Below are positions 7,581 to 16,892 of a stretch of 64,000 nucleotides of DNA, piece by piece. Origin of the DNA: Desulfobacterales bacterium. Its GTDB lineage: Bacteria; Desulfobacterota; Desulfobacteria; Desulfobacterales; JAEINQ01. Numbering within the stretch: the first letter of the stretch is position 1; the number at the start of each line of letters is the position of its first letter. Made by a program: the position numbers and the translations under genes. Location of the stretch: contig JAEINQ010000031.1 of the NCBI GenBank assembly GCA_016342285.1, positions 1 to 64,000 on the forward strand, given 5' to 3'. Under the pieces are notes generated by a model that had not been told where the DNA came from, made no database searches, and worked only from the letters and a program-made list of their open reading frames with translations.

Positions 7581-7931
7581 ATGATCAACGGGAATAAGAT
7601 GAACCAAGATAAAACCCAACGTGATTCAATCGCAATCAGCGAAGCACAACTTGTTTTGGCGGAAAAACGCACCTCTTTAGCCGTGATGCGGACGGGTATC
7701 GCCGTCTTGGCGCTGCCTCTTTCGGTGATGAGTTTTTTGATCGTCACCTCAAAATATTATGATGCCCTTCATGTCTTGCATTTCCTGATTCCATTGGTGC
7801 TGCTTAATCTCGCTTTACTTTTCTTTGGCGTATATCTGGTTATCCGTTCGATCATCAGGATGCAACATTATGACCGCCTTATCCGCGAAATCAAATTAAA
7901 GCACGGTATCATCGGAAAATTCATCGATTAA
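7581..7931 (+). CDS. DUF202/YidH-family membrane protein
   Basis: This is a 116-residue protein; an alternative start is ATG 7599. After a 30-residue soluble stretch it has the DUF202 signature LAEKRTSLAVMRTGIAVLAL, the first membrane helix (about 42-62), and a second helix (about 75-100), then a basic tail. Members are small inner-membrane proteins of unknown function. It lies 4 bp after the amidohydrolase-like gene. Confidence 0.75.
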   Translation: MINGNKMNQDKTQRDSIAISEAQLVLAEKRTSLAVMRTGIAVLALPLSVMSFLIVTSKYYDALHVLHFLIPLVLLNLALLFFGVYLVIRSIIRMQHYDRLIREIKLKHGIIGKFID

Positions 7932-7934
7932 CTA

Positions 7935-8121
7935 GTTTCCATCCATAAATGGCCTTTTTGCCCAATCTCTGCGTCAATCAGCGCCATTTCTTGTGCGGCG
8001 TAGCCGGCTACGCCTCCGCGCAATGGCTTGATTTCCTTGACCTTGGACAAAAATTCTCATTTATGAATTGGAAACGTCCATAGGTGCCCATCCACGAAAT
8101 ATGAAATTCGTGGACGGACAC
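7935..8121. repeat. MITE-like composite repeat, copy A
   Basis: A 141-bp unit (7935-8075) begins GTTTCCATCCATAAATG and ends CATTTATGAATTGGAAAC, so its termini are inverted repeats. The interior has GCGCCATT...AATGGC stems. It is followed by a hairpin with arms 8084-8098 and 8107-8121 (GTGCCCATCCACGAA / TTCGTGGACGGACAC). Near-identical copies are at 48024-48213 and 63821 to the window end. The hairpin ends 3 bp from the stop of the MFS gene, so it probably terminates that transcript. No transposase is encoded. Confidence 0.85.
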
Positions 8122-8124
8122 TAA

Positions 8125-9342
8125 CTAACCGATGGGATCGATGGGGCTTTTATCCAGGGAAGGAACCGGCCCTTTGATGTCCAACTCGTGGCGGCAGAGG
8201 AAAACAAAAACAACGGCCATGAGCATGAGCGCGGCGCCGGCTGTAAAGGAGAGGCGCAGATTGTAAAAATCCATGAGGATGCCGGCCAGCAGCGACCCGC
8301 CCAGCATGCCGAAGCTGTGGGCCATGGTGATCAGCCCCATAACCGAGCCCATGGCGCCGAGACGGTTTCCCTTGACCACGGCCACGGCCATGAGTGAGGG
8401 CATGGCGATACCGCCGCCGAAGCCAAAGCCGATACTGCCCAGCAGCAGGCCGGTGAGGCTTTGGGAATAACGGTAGGAAGAGATAGCCACCGCCACAACC
8501 AGACCGCCACAAACCAGCAGCAGGGTCTTGCTGGCCCGGTCGGCAAGGACGCCCATGGGCACCTGCAGCACCCCGCTGACAAAGACGCCCAGCATGATGA
8601 GAAACCCGATGGTGGATCCGGACAGGCCCAGTTCCGTGTCGGCCAGAACCGGCAGAAAACCCCAGATGATACCGATACCGGCCGTATAGGCGATGCGGAA
8701 AAAGACCAGGCTCAGGATCCCCTTGTCCGCGAGCAGACGGCGCCAGTCAATGGCAACCGCCCCCTTTTTTACCACCCGTTCGGTGTTCCGCGGCGGCAGA
8801 AGGACCAGACTCAGGGCAAACCCCCCCAGGGAGAGAATGCCCATGGCCATAAAGGCGGCATCGAGACTGAACCGGTCCTTGATGAAGCCGCCCATGAGGG
8901 GCCCGAAACTCAAACCCATGAACATGGACAGGTTGAAGAGACCCATGACGGTCCCTTCCTTGCCGGGTGGGGTGATGTCTCCCACATAGGCCTGGATTAC
9001 CGGCATCATCATGGCCGACGCAATGCCTTGAAAAAACCGCAGGACAATGATCGGTCCCACCGCGTCAACCAGCATGAACCCCACGGAGACCAGGGCATAG
9101 GACAAAAGGCCGATCACGATAAAGGGCTTTCGGCCACGCAGGTCTGAACGGCTGCCGAAATAGGGGATGAAAACGGTCCGGGACAGGGAAAACGAGCCAA
9201 AGATCAGCCCGATGTAGATGCCGCTGGCGCCCAGGTCGTGGGCGTAGACCGGCAGCAGCGGTACCACGATGCCCACGCCGGTCACCGCCGCGAAAATCGA
9301 GAAAAAAAGGGTGCCGAAAATTTTCCTGTCCAGAGATTCCAT
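8125..9342 (-). CDS. MFS transporter
   Basis: This is a 405-residue protein with 12 predicted membrane helices. The MFS motif A-like loop is present between helices 2 and 3 (GSRSDLRGRKPFIVIG) and a second copy in the other half (GVLADRASKTLLL). Helix 5 has the GPLMGGFIKD motif C-like sequence of drug/proton antiporters, consistent with a TetA/Bcr-like exporter. The substrate cannot be told. It stands alone on the minus strand, and its 3' end abuts a palindromic repeat. Confidence 0.85.
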   Translation of the reverse strand: MESLDRKIFGTLFFSIFAAVTGVGIVVPLLPVYAHDLGASGIYIGLIFGSFSLSRTVFIPYFGSRSDLRGRKPFIVIGLLSYALVSVGFMLVDAVGPIIVLRFFQGIASAMMMPVIQAYVGDITPPGKEGTVMGLFNLSMFMGLSFGPLMGGFIKDRFSLDAAFMAMGILSLGGFALSLVLLPPRNTERVVKKGAVAIDWRRLLADKGILSLVFFRIAYTAGIGIIWGFLPVLADTELGLSGSTIGFLIMLGVFVSGVLQVPMGVLADRASKTLLLVCGGLVVAVAISSYRYSQSLTGLLLGSIGFGFGGGIAMPSLMAVAVVKGNRLGAMGSVMGLITMAHSFGMLGGSLLAGILMDFYNLRLSFTAGAALMLMAVVFVFLCRHELDIKGPVPSLDKSPIDPIG

Positions 9343-9518
9343 GGCGAATCGGGTCGGGCGTTGTGAGCAAAGAATCCTGGCCCACAGGACGAAAACTCCT
9401 GTTCCGAATAAAAAAAACCCCGCACTTTTACCACTCAGGCCTTCGGGTCACAAGGACCTTTTGCCGGCGCAGCCGAACACCGCGCCCGATGGCAGGGCTG
9501 TAAAGAAAGGGGCGAAGG

Positions 9519-9544
9519 AACGGCCGGCCGCGGGTCCGGCCGTT
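9519..9544 (-). terminator. GC-rich hairpin downstream of the FmdB-like gene
   Basis: There is a perfect inverted repeat AACGGCCGG / CCGGCCGTT (9519-9527 and 9536-9544) with an 8-nt loop. It lies 57 bp past the stop of the minus-strand FmdB-like gene and precedes the MFS gene start. There is no clear U-tract. It may terminate transcription or be a simple extragenic palindrome. Confidence 0.4.
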
Positions 9545-9600
9545 GGGAAGGCGCCTGGATGATCTTTGAGGCTCCACACGGGAGCCGGCGTTTAGATCCC

Positions 9601-9804
9601 TCAGCCGGAGGGCTTGCAGGGTGGCGGCGCGAACCCCCCGGAACCGCTGGGAACGCCCTGGGGCCGAATGGCACCGGCGCTCATCAGTTTTACCACATCC
9701 GTGCACTGGCATTCGGGACAGGCCGGGGCCGGCTCACTGGCAGAAAAAGTCAGGTATTCAAAGCTGTGACAGCAGCCGTTGCACTGGTACTCGTAGATCG
9801 GCAT
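9601..9804 (-). CDS. FmdB-family zinc ribbon protein
   Basis: This is a 67-residue protein. The start at 9804 gives the diagnostic MPIYEYQCNGC N-terminus, preceded by CCAAGGAGAAAACCGACC. The zinc ribbon is CxxC (CNGC) and CPEC about 23 residues later. The tail is Gly/Pro/Ser-rich (SGSGGFAPPPCKPSG). FmdB-like proteins are putative regulatory zinc ribbons of unclear role, common in sulfate reducers. It is single-gene and oriented with the MFS gene. Confidence 0.88.
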   Translation of the reverse strand: MPIYEYQCNGCCHSFEYLTFSASEPAPACPECQCTDVVKLMSAGAIRPQGVPSGSGGFAPPPCKPSG

Positions 9805-10013
9805 GGTCGGTTTTCTCCTTGGAAGCCATTTCAAAACCTGATCTAAGCTTCGATCTCGGCGTTGCGGGCCTTCTCAAAATACTCATCACGCCGTGGCGTG
9901 ACCGCGGGTTTTTTCGGCGGCCCGCGCCTTGATCTCAAAGCCGATCCGAGGTTTTGAAACAACTTCTGGTCTGTTGATTAGGAAGATAAAATAACCCTTT
10001 CATCCCTGTTAAA

Positions 10014-11363
10014 TCATTTTTCCCGGATCTCCTTGACCACCGATTCCACCAGGTTGCGGATCTCCTCCAGGCGGGCCTCGGTCATGGCTTCAAAGCGCAG
10101 CACCAGGGCCGGCTGGGTATTGGAGGCGCGGACCAGGCCCCAGCCGTCGTCAAACAGAACCCGCACGCCGTCGATATCGATGACATCGTAGCGCTCCCGG
10201 AAATAAGCGGTGGTTTTGGCCACCACGCCGAATTTGATGTCGTCCGGGCATTCAACGCGGATTTCCGGCGTGGTGAACGTGGCCGGCACGCCGGCCAGCA
10301 ATTCGGAGATTCGATTCCCCGTGGCGGCCAGGATCTCCAGGAGCCGGCAGGCCGCATAGGTGGCGTCATCGTAGCCGTAATAACGGTCGGCAAAAAAGAC
10401 ATGGCCGCTCATCTCTCCGGCCAGTTCGGCCTTTTCCTCTTTCATCTTCTTTTTGATGAGGCTGTGCCCGGTTTTCCACATGATGGCCCGGCCGCCGTGC
10501 TTTTCGATGTCGTCATACATGGTCTTGGAGCACTTGACCTCGGAGACGAAGGCCGCTCCCGGCTTGCGGGACAGGATCTCCCGGGCAAAGATGATCATCA
10601 GCCGGTCGCCGTAGATGATGTTCCCCTTTTCGTCCACCACGCCGATGCGGTCGCCGTCACCGTCAAAACCGATTCCCAGATCCAGGTTTTTTTCCCGAAC
10701 CAGATCGATGAGGTCGCGCATGTTTTTCAGCACCGTGGGGTCGGCCTCGTGGTTGGGGAAGCGGCCGTCCATGTCGCAGTAGATATCGTGAACCTGGCAG
10801 CCGAGGTTTTTCATGATGGGCACGGCTACCACACCGGCCGTGCCGTTGCCGGCATCCACGCCGACCCGTAAGGGGCGGACGAGATTGATATTTTGCTCCA
10901 CAAGCGCCATGTATGGGGTCACGGCGTCGGCCTCGGCAAAAGAGCCTTGGCCGGTTTCGAAATCGCGGGCTTCGATGAGGCCTCGGATCTGCTGAATCTG
11001 TTCGCCATGGATCGAATCGGCGCCGATGCACAACTTGAAACCGTTGTACGCGGCAGGGTTGTGGCTCGCGGTGACCATCACCCCGCCGTCCTGGTTGAAA
11101 TGGCGAATGGAGAAATACAGGACCGGCGTCGGGCAGACGCCGATGTCGGTGACGTCGCAGCCCGCGGCCCGCAGCCCTTCAATGACCCGTTGGGCATAGG
11201 CATCCGAGGTCAACCGGCAGTCCCGCCCCACGGACACCGTCAGGCATCCGTGACGGCGAAGGAAGGTGCCGACGCCCCTGCCGAGCTGCTCCACGTCCCC
11301 TTCGTTCAGGTCCTTTCCCGCAATGCCCCGAATATCGTATTCCCTGAAAATTTCCGGATTCAT
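10014..11363 (-). CDS. Phosphomannomutase / phosphoglucomutase
   Basis: This is a 449-residue cytoplasmic enzyme of the alpha-D-phosphohexomutase family. It interconverts hexose 1- and 6-phosphates for GDP-mannose and polysaccharide supply. It has an FREYDIRGI N-terminal domain, the active-site phosphoserine loop TASHNPAAYNGFK (about residues 98-110), the Mg loop GFDGDGDRIG (about 235-244) and a GEMSGH sugar-binding loop (about 318-323). The C-terminal phosphate-binding loop is RASNTQP (about 415-421). ATG 11363 follows GGAAAGGAG. Bifunctional AlgC-type use cannot be separated from strict PMM activity here. Confidence 0.92.
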   Translation of the reverse strand: MNPEIFREYDIRGIAGKDLNEGDVEQLGRGVGTFLRRHGCLTVSVGRDCRLTSDAYAQRVIEGLRAAGCDVTDIGVCPTPVLYFSIRHFNQDGGVMVTASHNPAAYNGFKLCIGADSIHGEQIQQIRGLIEARDFETGQGSFAEADAVTPYMALVEQNINLVRPLRVGVDAGNGTAGVVAVPIMKNLGCQVHDIYCDMDGRFPNHEADPTVLKNMRDLIDLVREKNLDLGIGFDGDGDRIGVVDEKGNIIYGDRLMIIFAREILSRKPGAAFVSEVKCSKTMYDDIEKHGGRAIMWKTGHSLIKKKMKEEKAELAGEMSGHVFFADRYYGYDDATYAACRLLEILAATGNRISELLAGVPATFTTPEIRVECPDDIKFGVVAKTTAYFRERYDVIDIDGVRVLFDDGWGLVRASNTQPALVLRFEAMTEARLEEIRNLVESVVKEIREK

Positions 11364-11474
11364 CGTTTCTCCTTTCCTTACCCTATCGATGCAACTTTGA
11401 TGGTCTCGTAAAAATATTCAAATTTACCACAAAGGCACAAATGACTTTTTTACGGGTCTGTCAACTGTTGGGGC

Positions 11475-12308
11475 TCACAGTCCCCATGCCAAGGCGGCGA
11501 TTCCCACCACGCCGCAGTATGGGGCAAACCGATGCAGGGTGCCCCGCCTGACAATATAAACCAGCAACCGGAGGGCGCCATACCCGACAATGGCCGAAAT
11601 CACGGTGCCCACGGCCACCACGACCAACGGGATGGCCTCGGGTCCGGCCAGGTCCCTGGCCCCCAGCAGCCCGGCGCCGGCAACCGCCGGAATGGAAAGC
11701 AGAAACGAAAACCGCGCCGCCGTTTCCCGGTTGAGCCCCAACAAAATCCCCACGGCGATGGTGGCGCCGGATCGGGAAATACCCGGAATGATGGCCAGAC
11801 CCTGCACCAGCCCGATGATCATGGCCGCAACCAGGGTAAACGCCAAAATGCCGGCGCCTTCAACCCTTCGTTGCCGGGTGCTCCAAAGCAATCCGGCCGT
11901 CACCAGAAGTGCTCCGCCCACCATGGCCACCGATGAAAAAAGCTGGTCGGCAATCTCCTTGAAGGCCAGGCCGAGAATGGCCGTGGGGATCGATGCAAGG
12001 ACGATAAGCAGGGCCATGCGGATCGCCTCGTCCGTTTCCGCCAGATCCGAAAATCGCTCTCCACCCGCCAGCCGTCCCGGCAACCGGATCAGGGCCGTCA
12101 CCATGGCCCACAGGTCCAGGCGAAAATAGAACAGCACGGCCGCCAGGGTTCCGATATGAACACTGATGTCAAAAGCCAGCTCGGGCTCATTGAGCCCGAA
12201 GAGATGCTGGAAGAGGACCAGGTGTCCGCTGCTGCTGACCGGAAGAAATTCAGTCAATCCTTGAACGATACCGAGAACCGATGCTTGAAACAGATCCAAA
12301 TTCGCCAC
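11475..12308 (-). CDS. uppP: Undecaprenyl-diphosphatase UppP (BacA)
   Basis: This is a 277-residue multi-span membrane protein. It dephosphorylates undecaprenyl pyrophosphate in the cell-wall lipid carrier cycle and gives bacitracin resistance. GTG 12308 is chosen because it places VANLDLFQASVLGIVQG at the N-terminus, as in the family; the frame reads 53 codons further upstream. Signature motifs are visible: GLTEFLPVSSSGHLVL in helix 1 and IPGISRSGATI in the second half, the two halves of the active site. It is preceded by TGCGGAG. Confidence 0.92.
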   Translation of the reverse strand: MANLDLFQASVLGIVQGLTEFLPVSSSGHLVLFQHLFGLNEPELAFDISVHIGTLAAVLFYFRLDLWAMVTALIRLPGRLAGGERFSDLAETDEAIRMALLIVLASIPTAILGLAFKEIADQLFSSVAMVGGALLVTAGLLWSTRQRRVEGAGILAFTLVAAMIIGLVQGLAIIPGISRSGATIAVGILLGLNRETAARFSFLLSIPAVAGAGLLGARDLAGPEAIPLVVVAVGTVISAIVGYGALRLLVYIVRRGTLHRFAPYCGVVGIAALAWGL

Positions 12309-12549
12309 ACTCCGCAATCTTGATGCACTCGTAAGAAAATCCGAAACACCATCATGCCCCGGCCCTCGCAGGGCTTGCCCCAGTGCCGGGATCAAACGGT
12401 GACCATGCCGATCGAACGGCATAACCGAATAAGTAATTATCAGGTTATGTACAAAACACCAGTGCAAATAGTTGGTGTTATCTGGCGGTGCACCGGCGAA
12501 CTTTCTAAAGCCATGGGTTTCATGTCACCATTGACCGTGACCTGTGCCA

Positions 12550-13983
12550 TCATCCCTTGACCACCCCCATGGGCCGGAGGCGGGCCACTTTCCGCGAAAT
12601 GCCGGCGCCATGCACCACGTCCACCACCTCCGAGACATCCTTGTAGGCATCAGGCATCTCTTCGGCCAGGGTGGCCCGTCCGGTCCAGCGCACCAAAATC
12701 CCTTTGTCCTCCAGTTCGCGATTGATGGCCCTGCCCCGGGACGCCTTCTTGGCTGCTGTTCGGCTCAGAATCCGACCGGCACCATGGCAGGTGGACCCGA
12801 AGGTTTCGGCCATGGCCCGGTCCGTTCCGGCCAGCACGTAGGAAGCGGTGCCCATGTCACCGGGAATGATCACCGGCTGTCCGGTCTCCCGGTAGGCCTC
12901 GCAAAGGGCCGGATGCCCGGGGGGAAAGCTTCGCGTGGCCCCTTTTCGGTGAACACAGAGCCAACGCTTTTGACCGTCTACCTCGTGCGGTTCACGTTTG
13001 GCGATGTTGTGGCAAACGTCGTAAACCAGATTCATGCCCAGGTTTCTCGGACCGATGCTGAAAACCTTCTGAAAAACGTTCCGTGCCAGTTGCAGCATGA
13101 CCTGCCGGTTGGCCCAGGCATAGTTGGCGGCACAGGCCATGGCATGAAAATACCGCTGCCCCGGCTCGGACTGGATCCAGGCACAGGCGAGCTGACGGTC
13201 GGCAATCTCAAAATCCAGGGTCCGCACATGACGGGCCATGACAGCCAGAAAATCGTCGCAGACCTGATAGCCGAAACCGCGGGATCCGGAATGGAGCATC
13301 AGGGTAACCTGGCCTTTAAACAGACCGAAGGCCGCGGCGGTCTTTGCATCGAAAATCTCGTCCACCACCCCCACTTCGATAAAATGGTTGCCCGAGCCCA
13401 GGGTGCCGAGCTGTCGGCGCCCCCGGTCCAGGGCCCGGTCGCTGACCAGTGAAGGGTCGGCATGGGGCAGGCATCCGCCGTCTTCGGTATGATCGAGATC
13501 CCCCTCCTCTCCAAAGCCCTGATGCACGGCCCAGCGGCTCCCCTGGGAGAGGACCTTTTTTTCCTCGGCAAGGGAGAGCTTGATGGCGCCGGTGGAGCCG
13601 ACACCGCAGGGGATCTCCCGGTACAGGGCGTCGACCAGGTCGCTGAGCCGCCCCCGGACCTCGTCTTCCTTCAGGGAGGTCCGGGCCAGTCGAACCCCGC
13701 AGTTGATGTCGTATCCCACCCCCCCGGGGGAGATGACACCGGACTCCCAGTCAAAGGCGGCCACGCCGCCGATGGGGAACCCATAGCCCCAGTGCATGTC
13801 CGGCATGGCCAGGGACGCCCGCACAATACCAGGCAGCGATGCGACATTGGCCACCTGCTTGAGGGGTTCCTCCTGGCCGGCGCCGCGCATCATTTTCTCG
13901 CTGGCATAGATCATACCGGGCACCCGCATGTTGCCGGTTTTTGCCAGTTGCCATCGGTATGGATCAATCTGTTGGATGGGCAT
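12550..13983 (-). CDS. rtcB: RtcB RNA-splicing ligase
   Basis: This is a 477-residue, full-length Mn/GTP-dependent RNA ligase that joins 2',3'-cyclic phosphate ends to 5'-OH ends. Metal-site elements are visible: SPGGVGYDINCGVR (Cys95), GSGNHFIEV and MLHSGSRGFG. The guanylation His lies in CHGAGR, and GDMGTASYVLAG is also present. Archease (14480-14893), its activating partner, lies upstream on the same strand but is separated by an inserted four-helix-bundle gene. The function is RNA repair or tRNA-type ligation, with tRNA splicing unlikely in bacteria. Confidence 0.95.
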   Translation of the reverse strand: MPIQQIDPYRWQLAKTGNMRVPGMIYASEKMMRGAGQEEPLKQVANVASLPGIVRASLAMPDMHWGYGFPIGGVAAFDWESGVISPGGVGYDINCGVRLARTSLKEDEVRGRLSDLVDALYREIPCGVGSTGAIKLSLAEEKKVLSQGSRWAVHQGFGEEGDLDHTEDGGCLPHADPSLVSDRALDRGRRQLGTLGSGNHFIEVGVVDEIFDAKTAAAFGLFKGQVTLMLHSGSRGFGYQVCDDFLAVMARHVRTLDFEIADRQLACAWIQSEPGQRYFHAMACAANYAWANRQVMLQLARNVFQKVFSIGPRNLGMNLVYDVCHNIAKREPHEVDGQKRWLCVHRKGATRSFPPGHPALCEAYRETGQPVIIPGDMGTASYVLAGTDRAMAETFGSTCHGAGRILSRTAAKKASRGRAINRELEDKGILVRWTGRATLAEEMPDAYKDVSEVVDVVHGAGISRKVARLRPMGVVKG

Positions 13984-14065
13984 GATAAGATCAGGTTAAA
14001 GGTAGAAGGCTGAAGGCTGAAGGGAACAAAAACGGGTTAAAGGTTTAAGGGTCAAGGGTGGCGGA

Positions 14066-14431
14066 TCAGGGTGAGGTTGAGCGAGCTTTGATCAGGTTCG
14101 CCAGCATGCGAGAAATCTCGCCACAATCCATTTCGACATTCGCAAAGACGTCCTCGCTTATGTGACCGACCCTATAAGCGACAAGGGCTTGCGTAAAAAC
14201 TTCTGCAGAAGAGCCTTTGGCGATATAAAAATGTCTATTTGCCTGTTTGTTAGATCCCAGTTCATCGCCTTCTGCGATGTTACTCGGTATCGAAACAGCG
14301 GCCTTACGAATCTGGCCTTTCAAATCGTAATCTTTGGAAAAACTGCCCGAGCCTGTTATTTTATATATTTTTACAGCGAGTTCGACCCCTTTTTGCCAAA
14401 CTCGGAGTTCTCTGAAACCGCCCTTTTCCAT
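14066..14431 (-). CDS. Four-helix bundle protein (23S rRNA intervening-sequence protein family)
   Basis: This is a 121-residue protein with the family signature: FRELRVWQKGVELAVKIYK at the N-terminus, the DLKGQIRKAAVSIPSNIAEG core (about 40-59), and two more helices. The fold is a small four-helix bundle, pentameric in known structures, of unknown function. These genes are often mobile within intervening sequences. Here it sits between rtcB and archease, flanked by short GGGTCAAGGGT / ACCCTTGACC repeats at about 14047-14058 and 14446-14456. This is consistent with insertion into a former rtcB-archease operon. Confidence 0.88.
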   Translation of the reverse strand: MEKGGFRELRVWQKGVELAVKIYKITGSGSFSKDYDLKGQIRKAAVSIPSNIAEGDELGSNKQANRHFYIAKGSSAEVFTQALVAYRVGHISEDVFANVEMDCGEISRMLANLIKARSTSP

Positions 14432-14479
14432 CCCTCCATCCCTTTACCCTTGACCTTTTACCCTTCACCCGCCCCTAAA

Positions 14480-14893
14480 CTAAACATCTACAATGAACCG
14501 CGCCGTCCATTTTCCGGAAGCCACCTCGACCCGGGCCAGGTGATAGGTGACCGCCTTGACTTTATTTTCAATATGATGACGCCCCGGATCGAACCTGTCA
14601 ACGACGACCGTGGCGCGGAGTCCCTTGGGGCAAATGGGGTCGACCACGGTCCGACAGACCAGAAGCTGTTCGCCGTTCCACAGGTAGAGCAGTTCCCGAA
14701 GCCAGTTGACCAGCAGGTCGGTCCAGTCCGCACCAACAATTACGAGCGACCGGGTCGTTTCGCTCCTGAGTTCGCCGCGATCCACAATCAGGTCAAAGAG
14801 TGCTTCGGCAGCGCCGGAAAAGAGTTCACCGGCATCACCGGCCCAAACCTCGATCCCGAAGTCGGCCGTATGGTCCATGAAAGTGTAAGGCAC
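14480..14893 (-). CDS. Archease (RtcB activator)
   Basis: This is a 137-residue protein. GTG 14893 follows AAGAGG at good spacing, giving VPYTFMDHTADFGIEV, the typical archease start; the frame extends 13 codons further without support. The DHTAD metal-binding motif is present, as are WTDLLVNWLRELLYLW in the middle and KAVTYH near the C-terminus. Archease speeds RtcB guanylation and multiple turnover. It shares strand with rtcB but is split from it by the four-helix-bundle gene. Confidence 0.92.
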   Translation of the reverse strand: MPYTFMDHTADFGIEVWAGDAGELFSGAAEALFDLIVDRGELRSETTRSLVIVGADWTDLLVNWLRELLYLWNGEQLLVCRTVVDPICPKGLRATVVVDRFDPGRHHIENKVKAVTYHLARVEVASGKWTARFIVDV

Positions 14894-14946
14894 AAGCGCC
14901 CTCTTGTTAAGTACACATGGGCAAAGTTTCAATATGCAAATTGGAA

Positions 14947-16869
14947 TCAGATCCAGAACGTGCCGGTACGATCGGTGTTGTAGCCGCCCAGGGCCAGGAC
15001 CCGCTGTTTGAAGTCTTCGGTGCCAATGGTTTCCAGCAGAATGCGGACCGGGGCAATGGCGAAAAAGGCTTCGGGAATCACCAGGTCGTACTGTTCCGTA
15101 ACCACGGGAATAAAATCCAGGTCCAGGGCTTTTGCCGCGGCATGGATTCCCATCCCGGTGTCGGCGACCCCGCTAAGCACCGCCACGGCCACGGCCATGT
15201 GGGTAAATTCTTCGTCTCCGTAGCCGGCAATTCCGGCCGGATCCAGGCCGATCTGTCCCAGCCGGTAGTCCAGGAGAATGCGGGTGCCGGAGCCGGCCTG
15301 CCGGTTGATCAGGGAGACGTCCTGCCGGGCCAGGTCTTCGATTCCCCGTATCCCCTTGGGGTTTCCCTTGGCAACGATCAGCCCCTGGTCGCGAAAGACC
15401 AGATTGACCAGCCGGACCGGTGTGTCCGGCAGGTATTTTTGAATGTAGGAGATGTTGTAGGAACCGTCATCAGTATCAAGCAAATGGGTGCCGGCCACGT
15501 GGCAGACCCCTTTTCGTATGGCCATGAGCCCGCCGAGGCTACCGACGTGACTGGAAGAGACGGTCAGCCCCGGATGGCGCACCCGAACCTGGTCGGCCAG
15601 AATATCCAGGGTGTTGTCGTGACTGCCGACCACGACCAGGGCGTTGTTGACCGAGGATAGGGGCCGCAGGAGTTCGGCGGCCGCCGGCTCGCCGGCGGGC
15701 AACCCTTCCACATGAGCGGGAATACGGATAATTCCGTCGGCTTCGGTGATGGAGGTGATGCATCCCGCCCCCCGGGGCAATGGCGTGGCGGTGATGCGGT
15801 CTCCGACCCGTCCCAGCTTGACCCGCAAGAATTCTTCCACGCCAAGTTTGGAGGCGATCTTTCGGGTCGGCACCACTTCGGCCAGCACCGGCTCGAAATC
15901 CGGCCGCCCCAGCATGCGGCAAATCATCGGGCGGACAAACTGCTCAAAGGCGATGATGGCCGATACGGGATAGCCGGGAATCCCGAACACCGGGCGGTCC
16001 GATACGGTGCCCATGATCACCGGCTTTCCGGGCATGATGGTCACGCCGTGCACCAGGACCTCACCGAGTTCGGCGATCACCGCACGGGCAAAATCCTCGC
16101 TCCCCGCGGATGAGCCGCCCACAATCAGGACCATGTCGTATCCCTGGGCCGCGGCACCGGTTACGGCGTCGGCAATTTTTTCCTGTCGGTCGGACACCTT
16201 CTCGTGACGGGTCCAGGTGCCGCCGGTTGCCTCCACCAGTTTGCCCAGGACAAAGGAATTGGTTTCCAGCACCTGGCCCGGCGCCAGAGCAGCCGGACCC
16301 AAGTCGCGCCAGTCCACCAGTTCGGAACCGGTGGGAATAATGAGCACCCGGGGCGCTTTTCGCACCGGAACCGAAAAAATACCGCCGGAGAGTAGCGCGC
16401 CCACGCAATAAGGGGTGACCAGATGATTCTGGGCAAAAAGAAGCTCGGTGGCCACAATATCTTCGCCCATCTTCCGGACATGCTGCCAGGGAAACACCGG
16501 CGCTTCGATTCGCACCCGGGTCTCGTCGATCACCTGGACATTTTCGATCATAATCACGGCATCGCACTGGGGCGGCAGCACATGGCCGGTGTTGAGGAAA
16601 AAAGTTTTCTCGCCAACAACCAGTTCTCTGGGCCGGGTTTCGCTCACGCCAAAGGTATCTCGGGCACGAACGGCAATGCCGTCCATGGCGGCGGCATGAA
16701 AATTCGGCGACGACAGCCGGGCAAAGACCGGCTCGGCCAGGGTACGGCCCACCGCATCGGGCACGGGCACAATCTCACTTGCCTTGAGCCCCAGGTCTGA
16801 AAACCGGTCAAAGAGGATGGCCTTCGCCTCTTCCAGGCTTTTCTTCTTCAGATAGATGTTTCGTTTCAT
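14947..16869 (-). CDS. MoeA-type molybdopterin protein fused to a periplasmic-binding-like domain
   Basis: This is a 640-residue protein. ATG 16869 (MKRNIYLKKKSLEE) is chosen; the upstream frame runs through the palindromic repeat array. Residues 1-400 are MoeA/GEPH: AMDGIAVRA, IPTGSELVDW, MVLIVGGSSAGSEDF and FGIPGYPVSA are visible. Residues of about 425-640 are a LysR/PBP-like substrate-binding domain (QAGSGTRILLDYRL, GVADTGMGIHAAA). MoeA inserts Mo or W into molybdopterin. Such MoeA-PBP fusions occur in anaerobes and archaea and may sense or deliver the oxyanion. It is paired with a second moeA upstream at 17903-19132. Confidence 0.88.
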   Translation of the reverse strand: MKRNIYLKKKSLEEAKAILFDRFSDLGLKASEIVPVPDAVGRTLAEPVFARLSSPNFHAAAMDGIAVRARDTFGVSETRPRELVVGEKTFFLNTGHVLPPQCDAVIMIENVQVIDETRVRIEAPVFPWQHVRKMGEDIVATELLFAQNHLVTPYCVGALLSGGIFSVPVRKAPRVLIIPTGSELVDWRDLGPAALAPGQVLETNSFVLGKLVEATGGTWTRHEKVSDRQEKIADAVTGAAAQGYDMVLIVGGSSAGSEDFARAVIAELGEVLVHGVTIMPGKPVIMGTVSDRPVFGIPGYPVSAIIAFEQFVRPMICRMLGRPDFEPVLAEVVPTRKIASKLGVEEFLRVKLGRVGDRITATPLPRGAGCITSITEADGIIRIPAHVEGLPAGEPAAAELLRPLSSVNNALVVVGSHDNTLDILADQVRVRHPGLTVSSSHVGSLGGLMAIRKGVCHVAGTHLLDTDDGSYNISYIQKYLPDTPVRLVNLVFRDQGLIVAKGNPKGIRGIEDLARQDVSLINRQAGSGTRILLDYRLGQIGLDPAGIAGYGDEEFTHMAVAVAVLSGVADTGMGIHAAAKALDLDFIPVVTEQYDLVIPEAFFAIAPVRILLETIGTEDFKQRVLALGGYNTDRTGTFWI

Positions 16870-16892
16870 GGTTTTTAGATCTCTTTCTAATA

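Noticed and set aside
14917-15660. Long plus-strand frame over the moeA-PBP gene
   Set aside because: It lies antisense to the strongly supported MoeA-type gene and is Gly/His/Gln-biased, as GC-rich shadow frames usually are.
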